The notes below the pieces were generated by a model. It worked only from the letters and a program-made list of their open reading frames with translations. It was not told the origin of the DNA and made no database searches. Positions 8,440-17,415 of a stretch of 64,000 nt of DNA are shown here, piece by piece. The DNA is taken from assembly GCA_963715055.1 (NCBI GenBank), contig CAVQRB010000002.1, positions 248,001-312,000 on the forward strand, given 5' to 3'. Source of the stretch: CAVQRB01 sp963715055 (lineage in GTDB: Bacteria; Pseudomonadota; Alphaproteobacteria; Rhodobacterales; Rhodobacteraceae). Positions within the stretch are counted from its first letter, which is position 1; each line of letters begins with the position of its first letter. The position numbers were made by a program, and so were the translations under genes.

Positions 8440-9966
8440 TCACGTCTTCTCCACCAGCCCCAGCTTCTCCGCCAGGCCAATGCGCTGCATCTTGCCCGTC
8501 GCCCCCTTGGGGATCTCCTCCAGGATGATCACCTTCCGCGGCACCTTGAAATCCGCCATCCGCTCGGCGGCAAAGGCGCGGATCTCCTGCTCGGTCACGC
8601 TCGCCCCCTCGATGAGCACGATGGCCGCGGCCACCTCCTCGCCGAGCTTCGGGTGCGGCAGCGCGAAGGTCACCACCTGCGCCACCTCCGGATGATCGAG
8701 CAGCACACCATCGACCTCCAGCGGGCTGATCTTCTCGCCGCCGCGGTTGATGATCTCCTTCAGCCGTCCCGTCAGCCGCAGATAGCCCTCCTCGTCGAAG
8801 GCCCCCTGATCGCCGGTCCGGAACCAGCGCGCGCCTTCCGCCTGAAAGAAACTCTTGGCATTGGCCTCCGGGTTGCCCTCGTAGCCCGGCGTCACATTGG
8901 GCCCCGAGATCACGATCTCGCCCACGCCCTCCACCAGCCGATCCTCGATCTCATGGGCGATGCGCACCTTCGGGCCCGCCTCCTTGCCCACGGCCCCGGG
9001 GCGCTGCAACCCCCGGCCCAGCGGGTTCGAGGCCATCTGATGCGCCGCTTCCGTCATGCCGTAGCCTTCGATCACCGGCGCATCGAAGGTCTCCTCCAGC
9101 GCCACCATCACCTGCGCGGGCAGGCTCGCCGAGGACGACCGCAGGAACCGCAAGGGCGTTTCCCTGATCACGTCGGCATTGCGCCCCGCGCGAGACAGGA
9201 TCGCCTGGTGCATCGTGGGAACGGCCGTATACCATGTGGGCTGCGCCTCCTTCATCCAGCCGAAGAACCGCAAGGCATCGAAGCCCGGCGCGCACCACAC
9301 GCTCGCCCCCGCCGCCAGCGAGGCCGTGACGGCGGCGATCAGCCCGTGGATGTGGAAAAGCGGCATCACGTTGAGGCAGCGGTCGTCTTGCGTGAGCGCC
9401 AGCGAGGCCTTGATGTGCTCGGCCGAGGCCGCCACATTCGATTGCAGCAAGGGCACGATCTTGGGCCGCGAGGTGGTCCCCGAGGTGTGCAGGATCAGCG
9501 CCACATCGTCGGGCCCGGGGGCCGAGGTGTCGCAGGCGCCCGTCGCATCGGACGACAGCGTGAAATGGCCCGCGGGCGCGCCCTCCGGCACCGAAAGCCG
9601 GATCACCGCCATGCCGGCCTTCTGTGCCGAGGCCAGCGCCGGACCGTCATAGCCTTCCATCACCACCAGGGCCTTCGCCTTCAGGTCCGTCAGGTAGAAG
9701 TCATACTCCTCCTCGCGGTAGGCCGGATTGAGCGGCGCCGTCGTCGCAACCTGCGCGATCGTCACGAAGGCCGCCGCCATCTCCGGACCATTGGGCAGCA
9801 CGATCGCCACCCGATCCCCACGCCCCACGCCAAACCCGTGCAAGGAGGCCGCAACCTCCGCCCCAAGAACCCGCAGCCCCCCGTAACTCAACCACCCCCG
9901 ACCCGGCGCCCCAAACGCCAACAACTCAGAAGACCCAGACAACAAACCACATACCGTCAAATGCAT
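8440..9966 (-). CDS. AMP-forming acyl-CoA synthetase (oxalate-CoA ligase-like)
   Basis: A 508-residue adenylate-forming enzyme. The ATP-binding P-loop is LHTSGTTSRPK, the A5 motif is EGYGMTEAAHQM, the A7 region is RWFRTGDQG, the hinge motif reads RLKEIINRGGEKISP, and the catalytic lysine segment is IPKGATGKMQR. Similarity of the segments RPKIVPLLQSN and FHIHGLIAA to the AAE3/Pcs60 group suggests a short carboxylate or dicarboxylate substrate. It lies 19 bases behind tctA, so it probably activates the acid imported by the TTT system to a CoA thioester. The exact acid is unknown. Confidence 0.85.
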   Translation of the reverse strand: MHLTVCGLLSGSSELLAFGAPGRGWLSYGGLRVLGAEVAASLHGFGVGRGDRVAIVLPNGPEMAAAFVTIAQVATTAPLNPAYREEEYDFYLTDLKAKALVVMEGYDGPALASAQKAGMAVIRLSVPEGAPAGHFTLSSDATGACDTSAPGPDDVALILHTSGTTSRPKIVPLLQSNVAASAEHIKASLALTQDDRCLNVMPLFHIHGLIAAVTASLAAGASVWCAPGFDALRFFGWMKEAQPTWYTAVPTMHQAILSRAGRNADVIRETPLRFLRSSSASLPAQVMVALEETFDAPVIEGYGMTEAAHQMASNPLGRGLQRPGAVGKEAGPKVRIAHEIEDRLVEGVGEIVISGPNVTPGYEGNPEANAKSFFQAEGARWFRTGDQGAFDEEGYLRLTGRLKEIINRGGEKISPLEVDGVLLDHPEVAQVVTFALPHPKLGEEVAAAIVLIEGASVTEQEIRAFAAERMADFKVPRKVIILEEIPKGATGKMQRIGLAEKLGLVEKT

Positions 9967-9985
9967 GGCAAAAATTCCCGTTCTC

Positions 9986-11518
9986 TTATTTCTGTGACGC
10001 CGCAGGGCGAGCAGTTTCTTTGCCGCGCCCGGAGCGCTTGACGTACTTCAGGAGCGGCAGCAGGAAGAAGATCACGCTGATCGCGATGAAGGTTCCCGAG
10101 AGCGGCCGCTCGATGAAGGCAAATACGTTGCCCTGCTCCGCGATCAGGGTCTGACGGAAGCTTTTCTCCATCAACGGCCCAAGCACCAACGCCAGAACCA
10201 GCGGCGCCATTGGATAGTCGGCCTTGCGCATGAGATAGCCAGCGACGCCGAAGCCCGCGATCAGCCAGACGTCATGCATCTTCTGACTCGGCGCGAATCC
10301 CCCAACGATGCAGAGCACCAGAACAAGCGAGCAAAGCACCGTGAAAGGCATACGCAGTGCCCAGACGAAAACGGGGATCAGCGCGAGGTTCACCAGAACC
10401 GCCGCGAGGTTCGCGGTGTAGAGCGAGGAGATCAGCCCCCAGACGAAATCCGGCTTCTCGATGAAGAGCATCGGCCCTGGCGTCAGTCCCCACATGACCA
10501 TCCCGCCCAGAAGCAGCGCGGTGGTCGGCGATCCTGGGATCCCCAGGGTGAGCATTGGCAGAAGAGACCCGGTAGAGGCGGCATTGTTGGCGGTTTCGGG
10601 GGCCACCACGCCTTCGATATTGCCCTTGCCGAAGGTTTCGGGCTTTTTCGACATGATCTTCGACAGACCATAGGCCATGAGTGCCGCCGGTGTGGCGCCC
10701 GCCGCGGGAAGCATGCCGACGAAAAAGCCGATCAGCGAGCCGAAGGTCATCGTCTTCCAGAGCCTGTTCATCTCCTTGATGCCCAGCCAGAGTTCGCGGA
10801 AGGTCAGTTTCGCGGGCGTCACACTCGGCGCGGATTTCGACGTCTCGATGGTGTAGAGAACTTCGCCGATACCATAGACCCCTATGGCAAGCACCAGAAA
10901 GCTGATCCCGGAATAGAAGCCCGGCTCATCGAAGAAGATCATCCGGGGCTGGCCCGAGATCAGATCGAGACCCACGGTGGAGAGCGCCAGCCCAAGGCAG
11001 ATCATGATGATTGTCTTGAGCACGTCATCCCCGCCCAGGCCTACGAATGTCGTGAAGGCCATCAACACCAGGGCGAATTCCTCCGCCGGCCCGAAGGCAA
11101 GCGCCACATCGGCGAGCGGCGCCGCAAAGAGCGTGAAAAGCACCACGGAAATGGTCCCGCCGACAAAGGAGGCGGCAGCGGCGGCGATGAGCGCGAGTCC
11201 CGCCTTGCCCTGCTGCGCCATCGGCCTGCCGTCGAAGGTGGTGGCGACCGCCGTCGACGCGCCGGGAATACCGAGCAAGATCGAGCTGATCGCACCGCCG
11301 TACATCGCCCCGTAATAAATCGCTGCGAGCAACATGATCGCGGATTCCGGCGGCACGATGAAGGTCATCGGCAGCACGATCGCAACGCCATTCACCGATC
11401 CCAGCCCCGGCATCGCTCCGATGAAGAGCCCCGCCGTCACGCCGAGGATCACGATGAAGAAGTTGAGTGGTGTGAGCGACAGCGCAAAGCCGTCAGCGAG
11501 ATGGGAAAGCAGTTCCAT
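9986..11518 (-). CDS. tctA: tripartite tricarboxylate transporter large permease TctA
   Basis: A 510-residue inner-membrane protein of about twelve hydrophobic segments. It carries the TctA signature near the N-terminus (FIGAMPGLGSVNGVAIVLPMTF) and the second conserved glycine/proline stretch in the middle (GFFVGMLPAAGATPAALMAYG, SLLPMLTLGIPGSPTTALLLGGM). TctA is the large transmembrane subunit of secondary carboxylate importers that use a periplasmic binding protein. It is preceded by tctB with 12 bases between them and followed by the CoA ligase, consistent with one transcript. The substrate is not predictable from the permease. Confidence 0.93.
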   Translation of the reverse strand: MELLSHLADGFALSLTPLNFFIVILGVTAGLFIGAMPGLGSVNGVAIVLPMTFIVPPESAIMLLAAIYYGAMYGGAISSILLGIPGASTAVATTFDGRPMAQQGKAGLALIAAAAASFVGGTISVVLFTLFAAPLADVALAFGPAEEFALVLMAFTTFVGLGGDDVLKTIIMICLGLALSTVGLDLISGQPRMIFFDEPGFYSGISFLVLAIGVYGIGEVLYTIETSKSAPSVTPAKLTFRELWLGIKEMNRLWKTMTFGSLIGFFVGMLPAAGATPAALMAYGLSKIMSKKPETFGKGNIEGVVAPETANNAASTGSLLPMLTLGIPGSPTTALLLGGMVMWGLTPGPMLFIEKPDFVWGLISSLYTANLAAVLVNLALIPVFVWALRMPFTVLCSLVLVLCIVGGFAPSQKMHDVWLIAGFGVAGYLMRKADYPMAPLVLALVLGPLMEKSFRQTLIAEQGNVFAFIERPLSGTFIAISVIFFLLPLLKYVKRSGRGKETARPAASQK

Positions 11519-11530
11519 GCGGGATCACTC

Positions 11531-12022
11531 TCAGAAGAAGGCAGCGTAAAGAGGGATGAAGAAAGGCTCGGTCAGGCCCTTGGGCAGCAGGATCTTGAGT
11601 GTCACTTCGAAGAAGAAGAACAGGAAGATCGGGGTGCCGATGCTCAGGATGGCGGTCAGTAGCCAGCCGTGGTGCCCGAAAATCTTCAGGTACCAGACCA
11701 TGAAGAGCGGCAAGGCGACATAGGCGCCGAGCCAGGACATCACCGCGATCGTTATCACCAGAGCGATGGCGACAGTCGCCACGGACTGAAGCGTTTCAGG
11801 GTCGAAGAAATTGCCGGAGTATTCGGTCTTTCCCGCGTAACTCCTGATCAGGATGCCCGCCGCGCAGGCGAACATGATCGCCGAAAGCCAAAAAGGAAAC
11901 GCGCCGCCCCCTGGCCCTCCCGTCATCCCGTTCCATCCGATGGGAAGAATGGTCGCATGCCACATGAAGTAGGCGGACATGGCCATGATGGCCGCTGCGA
12001 TAAGTCGGTCAGCCGTTAGCAT
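11531..12022 (-). CDS. tctB: tripartite tricarboxylate transporter small permease TctB
   Basis: A 163-residue protein with four hydrophobic segments, matching TctB (DUF1468) in size and layout: helix 1 near IAAAIMAMSAYF, a conserved loop GGPGGGAFPFWLSAIMF, a hydrophilic stretch (AGKTEYSGNFFDPET), then two C-terminal helices. It is the small membrane subunit of the TTT importer and pairs with TctA. A perfect 10-bp-stem hairpin lies between it and the upstream tctC gene. Confidence 0.88.
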   Translation of the reverse strand: MLTADRLIAAAIMAMSAYFMWHATILPIGWNGMTGGPGGGAFPFWLSAIMFACAAGILIRSYAGKTEYSGNFFDPETLQSVATVAIALVITIAVMSWLGAYVALPLFMVWYLKIFGHHGWLLTAILSIGTPIFLFFFFEVTLKILLPKGLTEPFFIPLYAAFF

Positions 12023-12050
12023 CTTTTCACCAGTCTTTCGTTAGAATTGC

Positions 12051-12078
12051 CGCGGGTCGGTCTCGCTGCCGACCCGCG
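12051..12078 (-). promoter_or_regulatory. intercistronic hairpin after tctC
   Basis: A perfect 10-bp inverted repeat (CGCGGGTCGG at 12051-12060, CCGACCCGCG at 12069-12078) with an 8-base loop between tctC and tctB. There is no T-run on the minus strand. Hairpins after solute-binding-protein genes usually protect the upstream message or partly terminate, raising binding-protein level over permease. That role is inferred. Confidence 0.7.
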
Positions 12079-12101
12079 TACCCGTGGCGACAGTCAGTCG
12101 A

Positions 12102-13079
12102 TCAGGACCCTTCGGTCATCGATTGCAGCAGGGCCGCGTGCTTTTCACGCTCCTTGAGGAAGTAGGCCTGCAGTTCGTCGCCGGTCAGGAAGGCCGCATC
12201 CAGCGCCTCATCCTGCGTGTATTGCTGCCATTCCGGCAGGGCATTCAGGTTCTCGAACATAGTGGTGTAGTAGGCCACGGCAGCCGGATCCATGCCCTTG
12301 GGCGCCACGAAGGACCGCTGCATCGAATACTCCAGCGCATGACCGAGTTCGGTCATCGTCGGCGTGTCCGGGAAGACTGCGATGCGTTCTGCGGTGAAGG
12401 TCGCGATCGGGCGCACCTTGTCCGCCTTGTAAAAGCCCATGGCCTCGGAAGGATTGTTGACCGACGAATCGACATGCCCACCGACAAGGTTCTTGGCCAC
12501 GTCGCCACCGCCATCGAAGGGCACGTAGGTCATCTTGATACCGAATTCCTTTTCCATCATCGCTGTGACGAGGCTATCCTCCTGCCCGGTCCCGGTGCCG
12601 CCCATCTTCCACGCACCGTCAGCTGCTTTCACCGCCGCGACATAGTCTTCAAGCGTCTGGATATCGCTGTCCGCATTGACCCAGAGCACGAAGGTGTCGA
12701 CGGCCATCCGCGCAATCGGGGTGAATTCCTCGATGTTCACACCAATATCGGTGCGCAGCGGTGTGGTGTAGTAGCTGTTCAGCGTCGCCATGATGGTGTG
12801 GTTGTCGCCTTCCTTGTCCTTGAGGTAGCGCAGGGCTTCCGCACCGGAACCGCCGCCCTTGTTCACAGGCAGCATCGGCATGCTGGACAGGTTTTCCTTC
12901 TGGATCATCGACTGGAAAAGGCGCGCCAAGCGATCCGCACCACCGCCGGTGCCGGCCATGATCACCAGTTCGATCGGCTTTTGTGGTTTCCAGTCCTCGG
13001 CGGTCGCTGGCACCGCAAAGACGAGTCCCGCCGAAGCGGCCAGAGCAAACGCGGCACGTCGCGTGAAAGTGTTGATCAT
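12102..13079 (-). CDS. tctC: TTT-family periplasmic binding protein TctC (Bug family)
   Basis: A 325-residue protein with a clear signal peptide (AAFALAASAGLVFAVPATAE, cleavage likely after ATA) and then the Bug-fold opening: KPIELVIMAGTGGGADRLAR, in which the G-x-G-G-x-D-x-x-A-R pattern binds the ligand carboxylate. The second conserved loop is MGGTGTGQEDSL and a later one FDGGGDVAKNLVGGHVD. It captures a carboxylate in the periplasm and delivers it to TctAB. It is the first gene of the minus-strand operon and is divergent from the ScfR-like regulator across 175 bases. Confidence 0.92.
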   Translation of the reverse strand: MINTFTRRAAFALAASAGLVFAVPATAEDWKPQKPIELVIMAGTGGGADRLARLFQSMIQKENLSSMPMLPVNKGGGSGAEALRYLKDKEGDNHTIMATLNSYYTTPLRTDIGVNIEEFTPIARMAVDTFVLWVNADSDIQTLEDYVAAVKAADGAWKMGGTGTGQEDSLVTAMMEKEFGIKMTYVPFDGGGDVAKNLVGGHVDSSVNNPSEAMGFYKADKVRPIATFTAERIAVFPDTPTMTELGHALEYSMQRSFVAPKGMDPAAVAYYTTMFENLNALPEWQQYTQDEALDAAFLTGDELQAYFLKEREKHAALLQSMTEGS

Positions 13080-13215
13080 GTTAAGTCCTCCCTAAGACAT
13101 TCACCGCGAAACGTTTTTCCGAAATCAGCTTCCGGTTCATTTTAATCTCGCGGCACAGGGATGGTTCTAGGGTGACGAAATATAATTTCACCAAAATACG
13201 GGTCTTGATGTTAAT

Positions 13216-13255
13216 TGTTGCGAACACAAAAATAGATATTGTAATGTTGTTAACA
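13216..13255. promoter_or_regulatory. twin inverted repeats TGTT-N3-AACA (candidate operators)
   Basis: Two identical-type dyads lie just before the ScfR-like gene: TGTTGCGAACA at 13216-13226 and TGTTGTTAACA at 13245-13255, the second touching the start codon. Centres are 29 bases apart, just under three helical turns. They sit in the only gap between the regulator and the divergent tctC operon, so they are candidate sites for autoregulation and for control of the transporter genes. Confidence 0.5.
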
Positions 13256-14661
13256 TGACAAAGACCCTTGTTGGCCCCCAACTGCGTCAATTGCGACGCG
13301 TGCACAAACACACTCAAGCAGAAATGGCCCGCCATCTCGGCGTGAGCCCGGCTTATGTGAACCTGTTGGAGAACAACCAGCGCAGCATGTCGGTCAAGAT
13401 CCTGCTAGGCCTCACCGAGGCTTACGGCGTGGACTGGCGCAAGCTGGTCAACGATCAGGACGTGACGCAACTGGCCGAGTTGCGGGCCACGGTGCGCGAT
13501 CCGGCTTTCTCCGGCGAAACACCCGATCTGCAGGAATTACGCGCGGCCCTCGACCATGCGCCGCGCCTCGTTGCGCAATTCATGGAGCTGCATCAGAACT
13601 ACCGTGCGATGCTCGACAGCCTGCAACGGATGGATGCCAAGGGTGCCTCTGCAGACCTGCTCGTGGCGTCACCCGAATCCGCGATCCACGACTTCTTCCG
13701 AAGCCATTCCAATCATTTCGCCGAGCTGGAGAATGCCGCGGATGCCGCGCGCGAAGCGATCGGCGGGCAAAGCGACGACCTCTATTCCAACCTCAAGCGA
13801 CATCTCAGCCATGCTTTCGGCATTTCGGTGGAAGTCGTCAGCCTCGATCGGATGCCCGACAGCCTGCGCATCTTCGACCGGGAGGCGAAGAAGGTCCTGC
13901 TCTCGGAAGCCTTCGATCCGATCAACCGGAACTTCCAGCTGGCCCATGTGCTGGCGCTGGCCAGTTGCGGCAGCCTGCTTGACGCATTGATCGCCTCGGC
14001 GGGTAGCCTCACCGACGCCGGCAAGGCCCGTTGCCGGATCGAGCTTGCCAATTACTTCGCCGCCGCCCTGCTCATGCCCTATGGTCGATTTCTCGACTTG
14101 GCGGAATCCACGGCCTACGACATCGACAGGATCACGGCGACGTTTTCGGTGTCCTTCGAGATGGCCTGCCACCGTCTGACCACCCTGCAACGCCGGGGTG
14201 CGCAGGGGGTGCCGTTCTTCTTTCTGCGCATCGACCGGGCTGGCAATGTCACCAAGCGCTTCAATGCCACGACCTTCCTGCTCGCCGAGCAGGGCGGCGC
14301 CTGCCCGGTCTGGAACATTCACAGCGCCTTCGCCCGACCCGGCGTGATCATCCCACAATTCGTGGAACTGCCGGACGCTGGCCAGTATTTCACCATCAGC
14401 CGCACCACCGACCGCCCCGTGACCAGCAGGCACACGCAGGACCGCAAGCTGGTGGTTGCCCTGGGCTGCGAGCGCGAACACGCCGACAGGGTCGGCTATG
14501 CCGCGCCGCTCATCGGCGATGGGGCGGGCAGCGTCGCCCGGATCGGCATCAACTGCCACATCTGTCCGCGCCATGCCTGCGCACAGCGGGCACATGAGCC
14601 TCTGCACGTCAACTTGCCGCTCAACGCGAACCGGCGCGGCACCACGCGGTACGAAAGCTGA
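13255..14661 (+). CDS. ScfR/RamB-type XRE-family regulator with ImmA/IrrE-like domain
   Basis: A 468-residue regulator. Residues about 5-62 form an XRE helix-turn-helix (LRQLRRVHKHTQAEMARHLGVSPAYVNLLENNQR). A middle section holds the IrrE/ImmA-like region (ELANYFAAALLMPYGRFL), and the C-terminal domain ends with a Cys-rich stretch INCHICPRHACAQRAHEP, a hallmark of the short-chain fatty-acyl (ScfR/RamB/MccR-like) regulators. Relatives sense acyl-CoAs and control carboxylate or propionate metabolism. Divergence from a TTT transporter operon that includes a CoA ligase fits this: the ligase product may be the signal, though that is inference. Two TGTT-N3-AACA dyads precede the start. Confidence 0.85.
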   Translation: MTKTLVGPQLRQLRRVHKHTQAEMARHLGVSPAYVNLLENNQRSMSVKILLGLTEAYGVDWRKLVNDQDVTQLAELRATVRDPAFSGETPDLQELRAALDHAPRLVAQFMELHQNYRAMLDSLQRMDAKGASADLLVASPESAIHDFFRSHSNHFAELENAADAAREAIGGQSDDLYSNLKRHLSHAFGISVEVVSLDRMPDSLRIFDREAKKVLLSEAFDPINRNFQLAHVLALASCGSLLDALIASAGSLTDAGKARCRIELANYFAAALLMPYGRFLDLAESTAYDIDRITATFSVSFEMACHRLTTLQRRGAQGVPFFFLRIDRAGNVTKRFNATTFLLAEQGGACPVWNIHSAFARPGVIIPQFVELPDAGQYFTISRTTDRPVTSRHTQDRKLVVALGCEREHADRVGYAAPLIGDGAGSVARIGINCHICPRHACAQRAHEPLHVNLPLNANRRGTTRYES

Positions 14662-14665
14662 TCCG

Positions 14666-15679
14666 TCAAATTCGACGACCATCCGCCGCAAAGCGCATCA
14701 CGTCGGCCTCTGCCCAGTCCACGCCAACGGTCTCTCCCGCGCGGGGCACGGCATCGCCGCCGTCCTGCCGGATGGTGAACATCTCCGGCGCGCCGGCGCG
14801 TTTGACATGCACCAGCGTCTCGGCCCCCAGCGCCTCGTTGAAGACAGCCTGCGCCTGCACCTTGCCCTGCCCGGCAGCGACAAGATGCGCGTGCTCCGGG
14901 CGGATACCGATCTCGGTGACGCCGGGCGCGCTCAGGCCCAGCTTGGCGGCATCCATGAAGTTGGTGGCCGGACTGCCGATGAAGCCTGCCACGAAGGTGG
15001 TCTGCGGCGCGGAATAGACCTCCAGGGGCTTACCGATCTGGTCCGCGACACCGGCGTTCATCACGACCATCCGGTCCGCCAGGGTCATCGCCTCGACCTG
15101 GTCATGGGTTACGTAAAGCGCCGTGATCCCGAGCCGCGCCTGCAACTCCTTGATCTCCAGCCGCATCTGAACCCGCAGTTTCGCATCCAGATTCGACAGC
15201 GGCTCGTCGAAGAGAAAGACCTTGGGCTTGCGCACGATGGCGCGCCCCATGGCCACGCGCTGTCGCTGACCGCCAGACAACTCGCGCGGCTTGCGCTTGA
15301 GGTAGGGTTCCAGCTGCAACATCTTCGCCGCCTCCGCCACCCGGTCGCGGATCTCGTCCTTCGGCGTCTTCGCGATCTTCAGCCCGTAGGCCATGTTCTC
15401 CTCGACCGACATGTGCGGATAGAGCGCGTAGTTCTGGAACACCATGGCGATGTCGCGGTCCATCGGCTCGACATCGTTCACGCGCTCACCGTCGATGCGG
15501 ATCTCGCCCGCCGTCACGGTCTCCAGCCCCGCAACCATCCGCAGCAGGGTCGATTTCCCGCAGCCCGAAGGCCCCACGATCACGATGAATTCACCATCTG
15601 CGATGTCCATGCTGACACCATGGATCACGTCGGTCTTGCCGAAGCTCTTGCGGATGTTGTCGAGGGAAATCGTCGCCAT
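14666..15679 (-). CDS. ugpC: sn-glycerol-3-phosphate ABC transporter ATP-binding protein
   Basis: A 337-residue ATPase of the MalK/UgpC type. Walker A is GPSGCGKST, the Q-loop is VFQNYALYPHM, the signature is LSGGQRQRVAMGRA, Walker B is VFLFDEPLSNLDA, and the H-loop is YVTHDQ. A C-terminal OB-like regulatory domain follows (IGIRPEHAHLVA). It energises UgpAE at the inner membrane. It abuts ugpE with no gap and converges on the ScfR-like gene 4 bases away. Confidence 0.92.
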   Translation of the reverse strand: MATISLDNIRKSFGKTDVIHGVSMDIADGEFIVIVGPSGCGKSTLLRMVAGLETVTAGEIRIDGERVNDVEPMDRDIAMVFQNYALYPHMSVEENMAYGLKIAKTPKDEIRDRVAEAAKMLQLEPYLKRKPRELSGGQRQRVAMGRAIVRKPKVFLFDEPLSNLDAKLRVQMRLEIKELQARLGITALYVTHDQVEAMTLADRMVVMNAGVADQIGKPLEVYSAPQTTFVAGFIGSPATNFMDAAKLGLSAPGVTEIGIRPEHAHLVAAGQGKVQAQAVFNEALGAETLVHVKRAGAPEMFTIRQDGGDAVPRAGETVGVDWAEADVMRFAADGRRI

Positions 15680-16528
15680 TTACTTCTCGCTGTCTACAAG
15701 CCCGCGGATGAACAGGCGTTGCATGGAGATGACCACCACCACGGGCGGCAACATCGCAAGGATCGAGGTCGCCATGATCACCGGCCAGTCGGCGAAGTCG
15801 TCGCCGGAGGGGAACATCTGCTTGATGCCCATGACGATGGTGTTCATCGAGGGATCGGTGGTGATCAGCAAGGGCCAGAGGTATTGGTTCCAGCCGTAGA
15901 TGAAGAGGATCACGAAGAGCGCGGCGATATTGGTGCGGCTCATCGGCAGCAGGATGTCCCAGAAGAACCGCATCGGCCGCGCGCCATCGACGCGGGCAGC
16001 CTCGGCCAACTCATCCGGCACGGTCATGAAGAACTGGCGGAAGAGGAAGGTCGCCGTGGCGGAGGCGATCAGCGGAAAGATCAGGCCCGAATAGCTGTTG
16101 AGCATGCCGAAGCCTGCGACCACCTCATAGGTCGGAACGATCCGCACCTCGACGGGCAGCATCAGCGTGAGGAAGATCAGCCAGAAGAACAGCCGCCGTC
16201 CCGGGAACTTGAAGTAGACAATCGCAAACGCCGACAGGAGCGAGATGACGATCTTGCCCACGGCAATACCCATGGCCATGATCAGCGAATTCAGGAGCAT
16301 CAATGCCACAGGTGCGTTCACACCAGCGGTCAGCGCCTTGCCGTAATTCGCCAGAAACTGATCCCCCGGCCAAAGCGGCATCGGCGGGCGCACGATGTCC
16401 AATTGCGTAACCGTAGAAGCCACGAAGGCCAGCCAGATCGGAAAGAAGATGATCAGCACCCCGATGCATAGCCCTACATGAGTGAAGACATGCCCAACCC
16501 CGCGCTTTTCCACCATGCCATCCGCCAT
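15680..16528 (-). CDS. ugpE: glycerol-3-phosphate ABC transporter permease UgpE
   Basis: A 282-residue inner-membrane protein starting MADGMVEKRG, with six hydrophobic segments. The cytoplasmic EAA loop (ELAEAARVDGARPMRFFWDILLP) docks on UgpC. Its ATG shares one base with the ugpA stop codon, which fixes the start; longer upstream readings in the same frame belong to the ugpA overlap. Length and order match UgpE in the canonical operon. Confidence 0.92.
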   Translation of the reverse strand: MADGMVEKRGVGHVFTHVGLCIGVLIIFFPIWLAFVASTVTQLDIVRPPMPLWPGDQFLANYGKALTAGVNAPVALMLLNSLIMAMGIAVGKIVISLLSAFAIVYFKFPGRRLFFWLIFLTLMLPVEVRIVPTYEVVAGFGMLNSYSGLIFPLIASATATFLFRQFFMTVPDELAEAARVDGARPMRFFWDILLPMSRTNIAALFVILFIYGWNQYLWPLLITTDPSMNTIVMGIKQMFPSGDDFADWPVIMATSILAMLPPVVVVISMQRLFIRGLVDSEK

Positions 16529-17409
16529 CAGTAGTGCACCCTGCGTTCGATGTATTTGAACTGCACCACGGTGAGCGCGCCGACGATCACCAGCAGGATC
16601 ACCGATTGCGCGGCCGATGAGCCGAGGTCCTGACCGACAAAACCGTCCGAGAAGACCTTGTAGACGAGGATCGTCGTGGCCTGTTGCGGCCCGCCGGAGG
16701 TGATGGTGTGAATGACGCCGAAGGTCTCGAAGAAGGCGTAGACGATGTTGACCACCAACAGAAAGAATGTGGTCGGCGACAGAAGCGGAAAGACGATGGT
16801 GCGAAACCTTGTCCAGAAGCGCGCGCCATCGATGGCCGCCGCTTCGATCACCGATTTCGGGATGGCCTGAAGCCCCGCGAGGAAGAAGAGGAAGTTGTAG
16901 CTGACGCGCCCCCAACTCGAGGCGACAACCACGAGACCCATGGCCTCGCCTTCGTTCAACACATGGTTCCAGTCATAGCCGAGTACGCCGAGGTACCAGG
17001 ACACCACGCCCACGCGGGTGTTGAACATGAAGAGCCAGAGCACGCCCGCAACGGCGGGCGCCACCGCGTAGGGCCAGATCAGCAGCGTGCGGTAGGTGCC
17101 GGAACCCTTGATCAGCCGGTCGGCCAGGATTGCAAGATAAAGCGCGAAGCCCATTGATGTGACCGTGACGAGGATCGAGAAGATCGCAGTCGTGACAAAA
17201 GAGGCCCGGTAGTAGGGATCACCCAGCAGGTACTCGAAATTGCCGAGGCCCACCCACTGCATCGACAGCCCGAACGGGTCGGGAATGAAGAGCGACTGGT
17301 AGATCGCCTGCCCCGCCGGATAGAAAAAGAAGACAGCCGTGATGAATATCTGCGGCAACAGCAGGCAGGCGGGGAGCAACCATCCCTTGAATGTGACGCG
17401 CTTTTCCAT
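16528..17409 (-). CDS. ugpA: glycerol-3-phosphate ABC transporter permease UgpA
   Basis: A 293-residue permease with six membrane spans, starting MEKRVTFKGWLLPACLLLPQ. The EAA loop appears as VIEAAAIDGARFWTRFRTIVFP. It forms the membrane channel with UgpE for sn-glycerol-3-phosphate or glycerophosphodiesters. It lies 6 bases behind a small membrane-protein gene that separates it from ugpB. Confidence 0.92.
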   Translation of the reverse strand: MEKRVTFKGWLLPACLLLPQIFITAVFFFYPAGQAIYQSLFIPDPFGLSMQWVGLGNFEYLLGDPYYRASFVTTAIFSILVTVTSMGFALYLAILADRLIKGSGTYRTLLIWPYAVAPAVAGVLWLFMFNTRVGVVSWYLGVLGYDWNHVLNEGEAMGLVVVASSWGRVSYNFLFFLAGLQAIPKSVIEAAAIDGARFWTRFRTIVFPLLSPTTFFLLVVNIVYAFFETFGVIHTITSGGPQQATTILVYKVFSDGFVGQDLGSSAAQSVILLVIVGALTVVQFKYIERRVHY

Positions 17410-17415
17410 ACTGCC

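Noticed and set aside
3264..16471. Long open frames opposite to the histidine kinase, CoA ligase, tctA and ugp genes
   Set aside because: GC-rich codon bias leaves the opposite strand open; these frames lack family motifs and are rich in His, Arg, Gly and Pro, while the genes on the other strand are clear.
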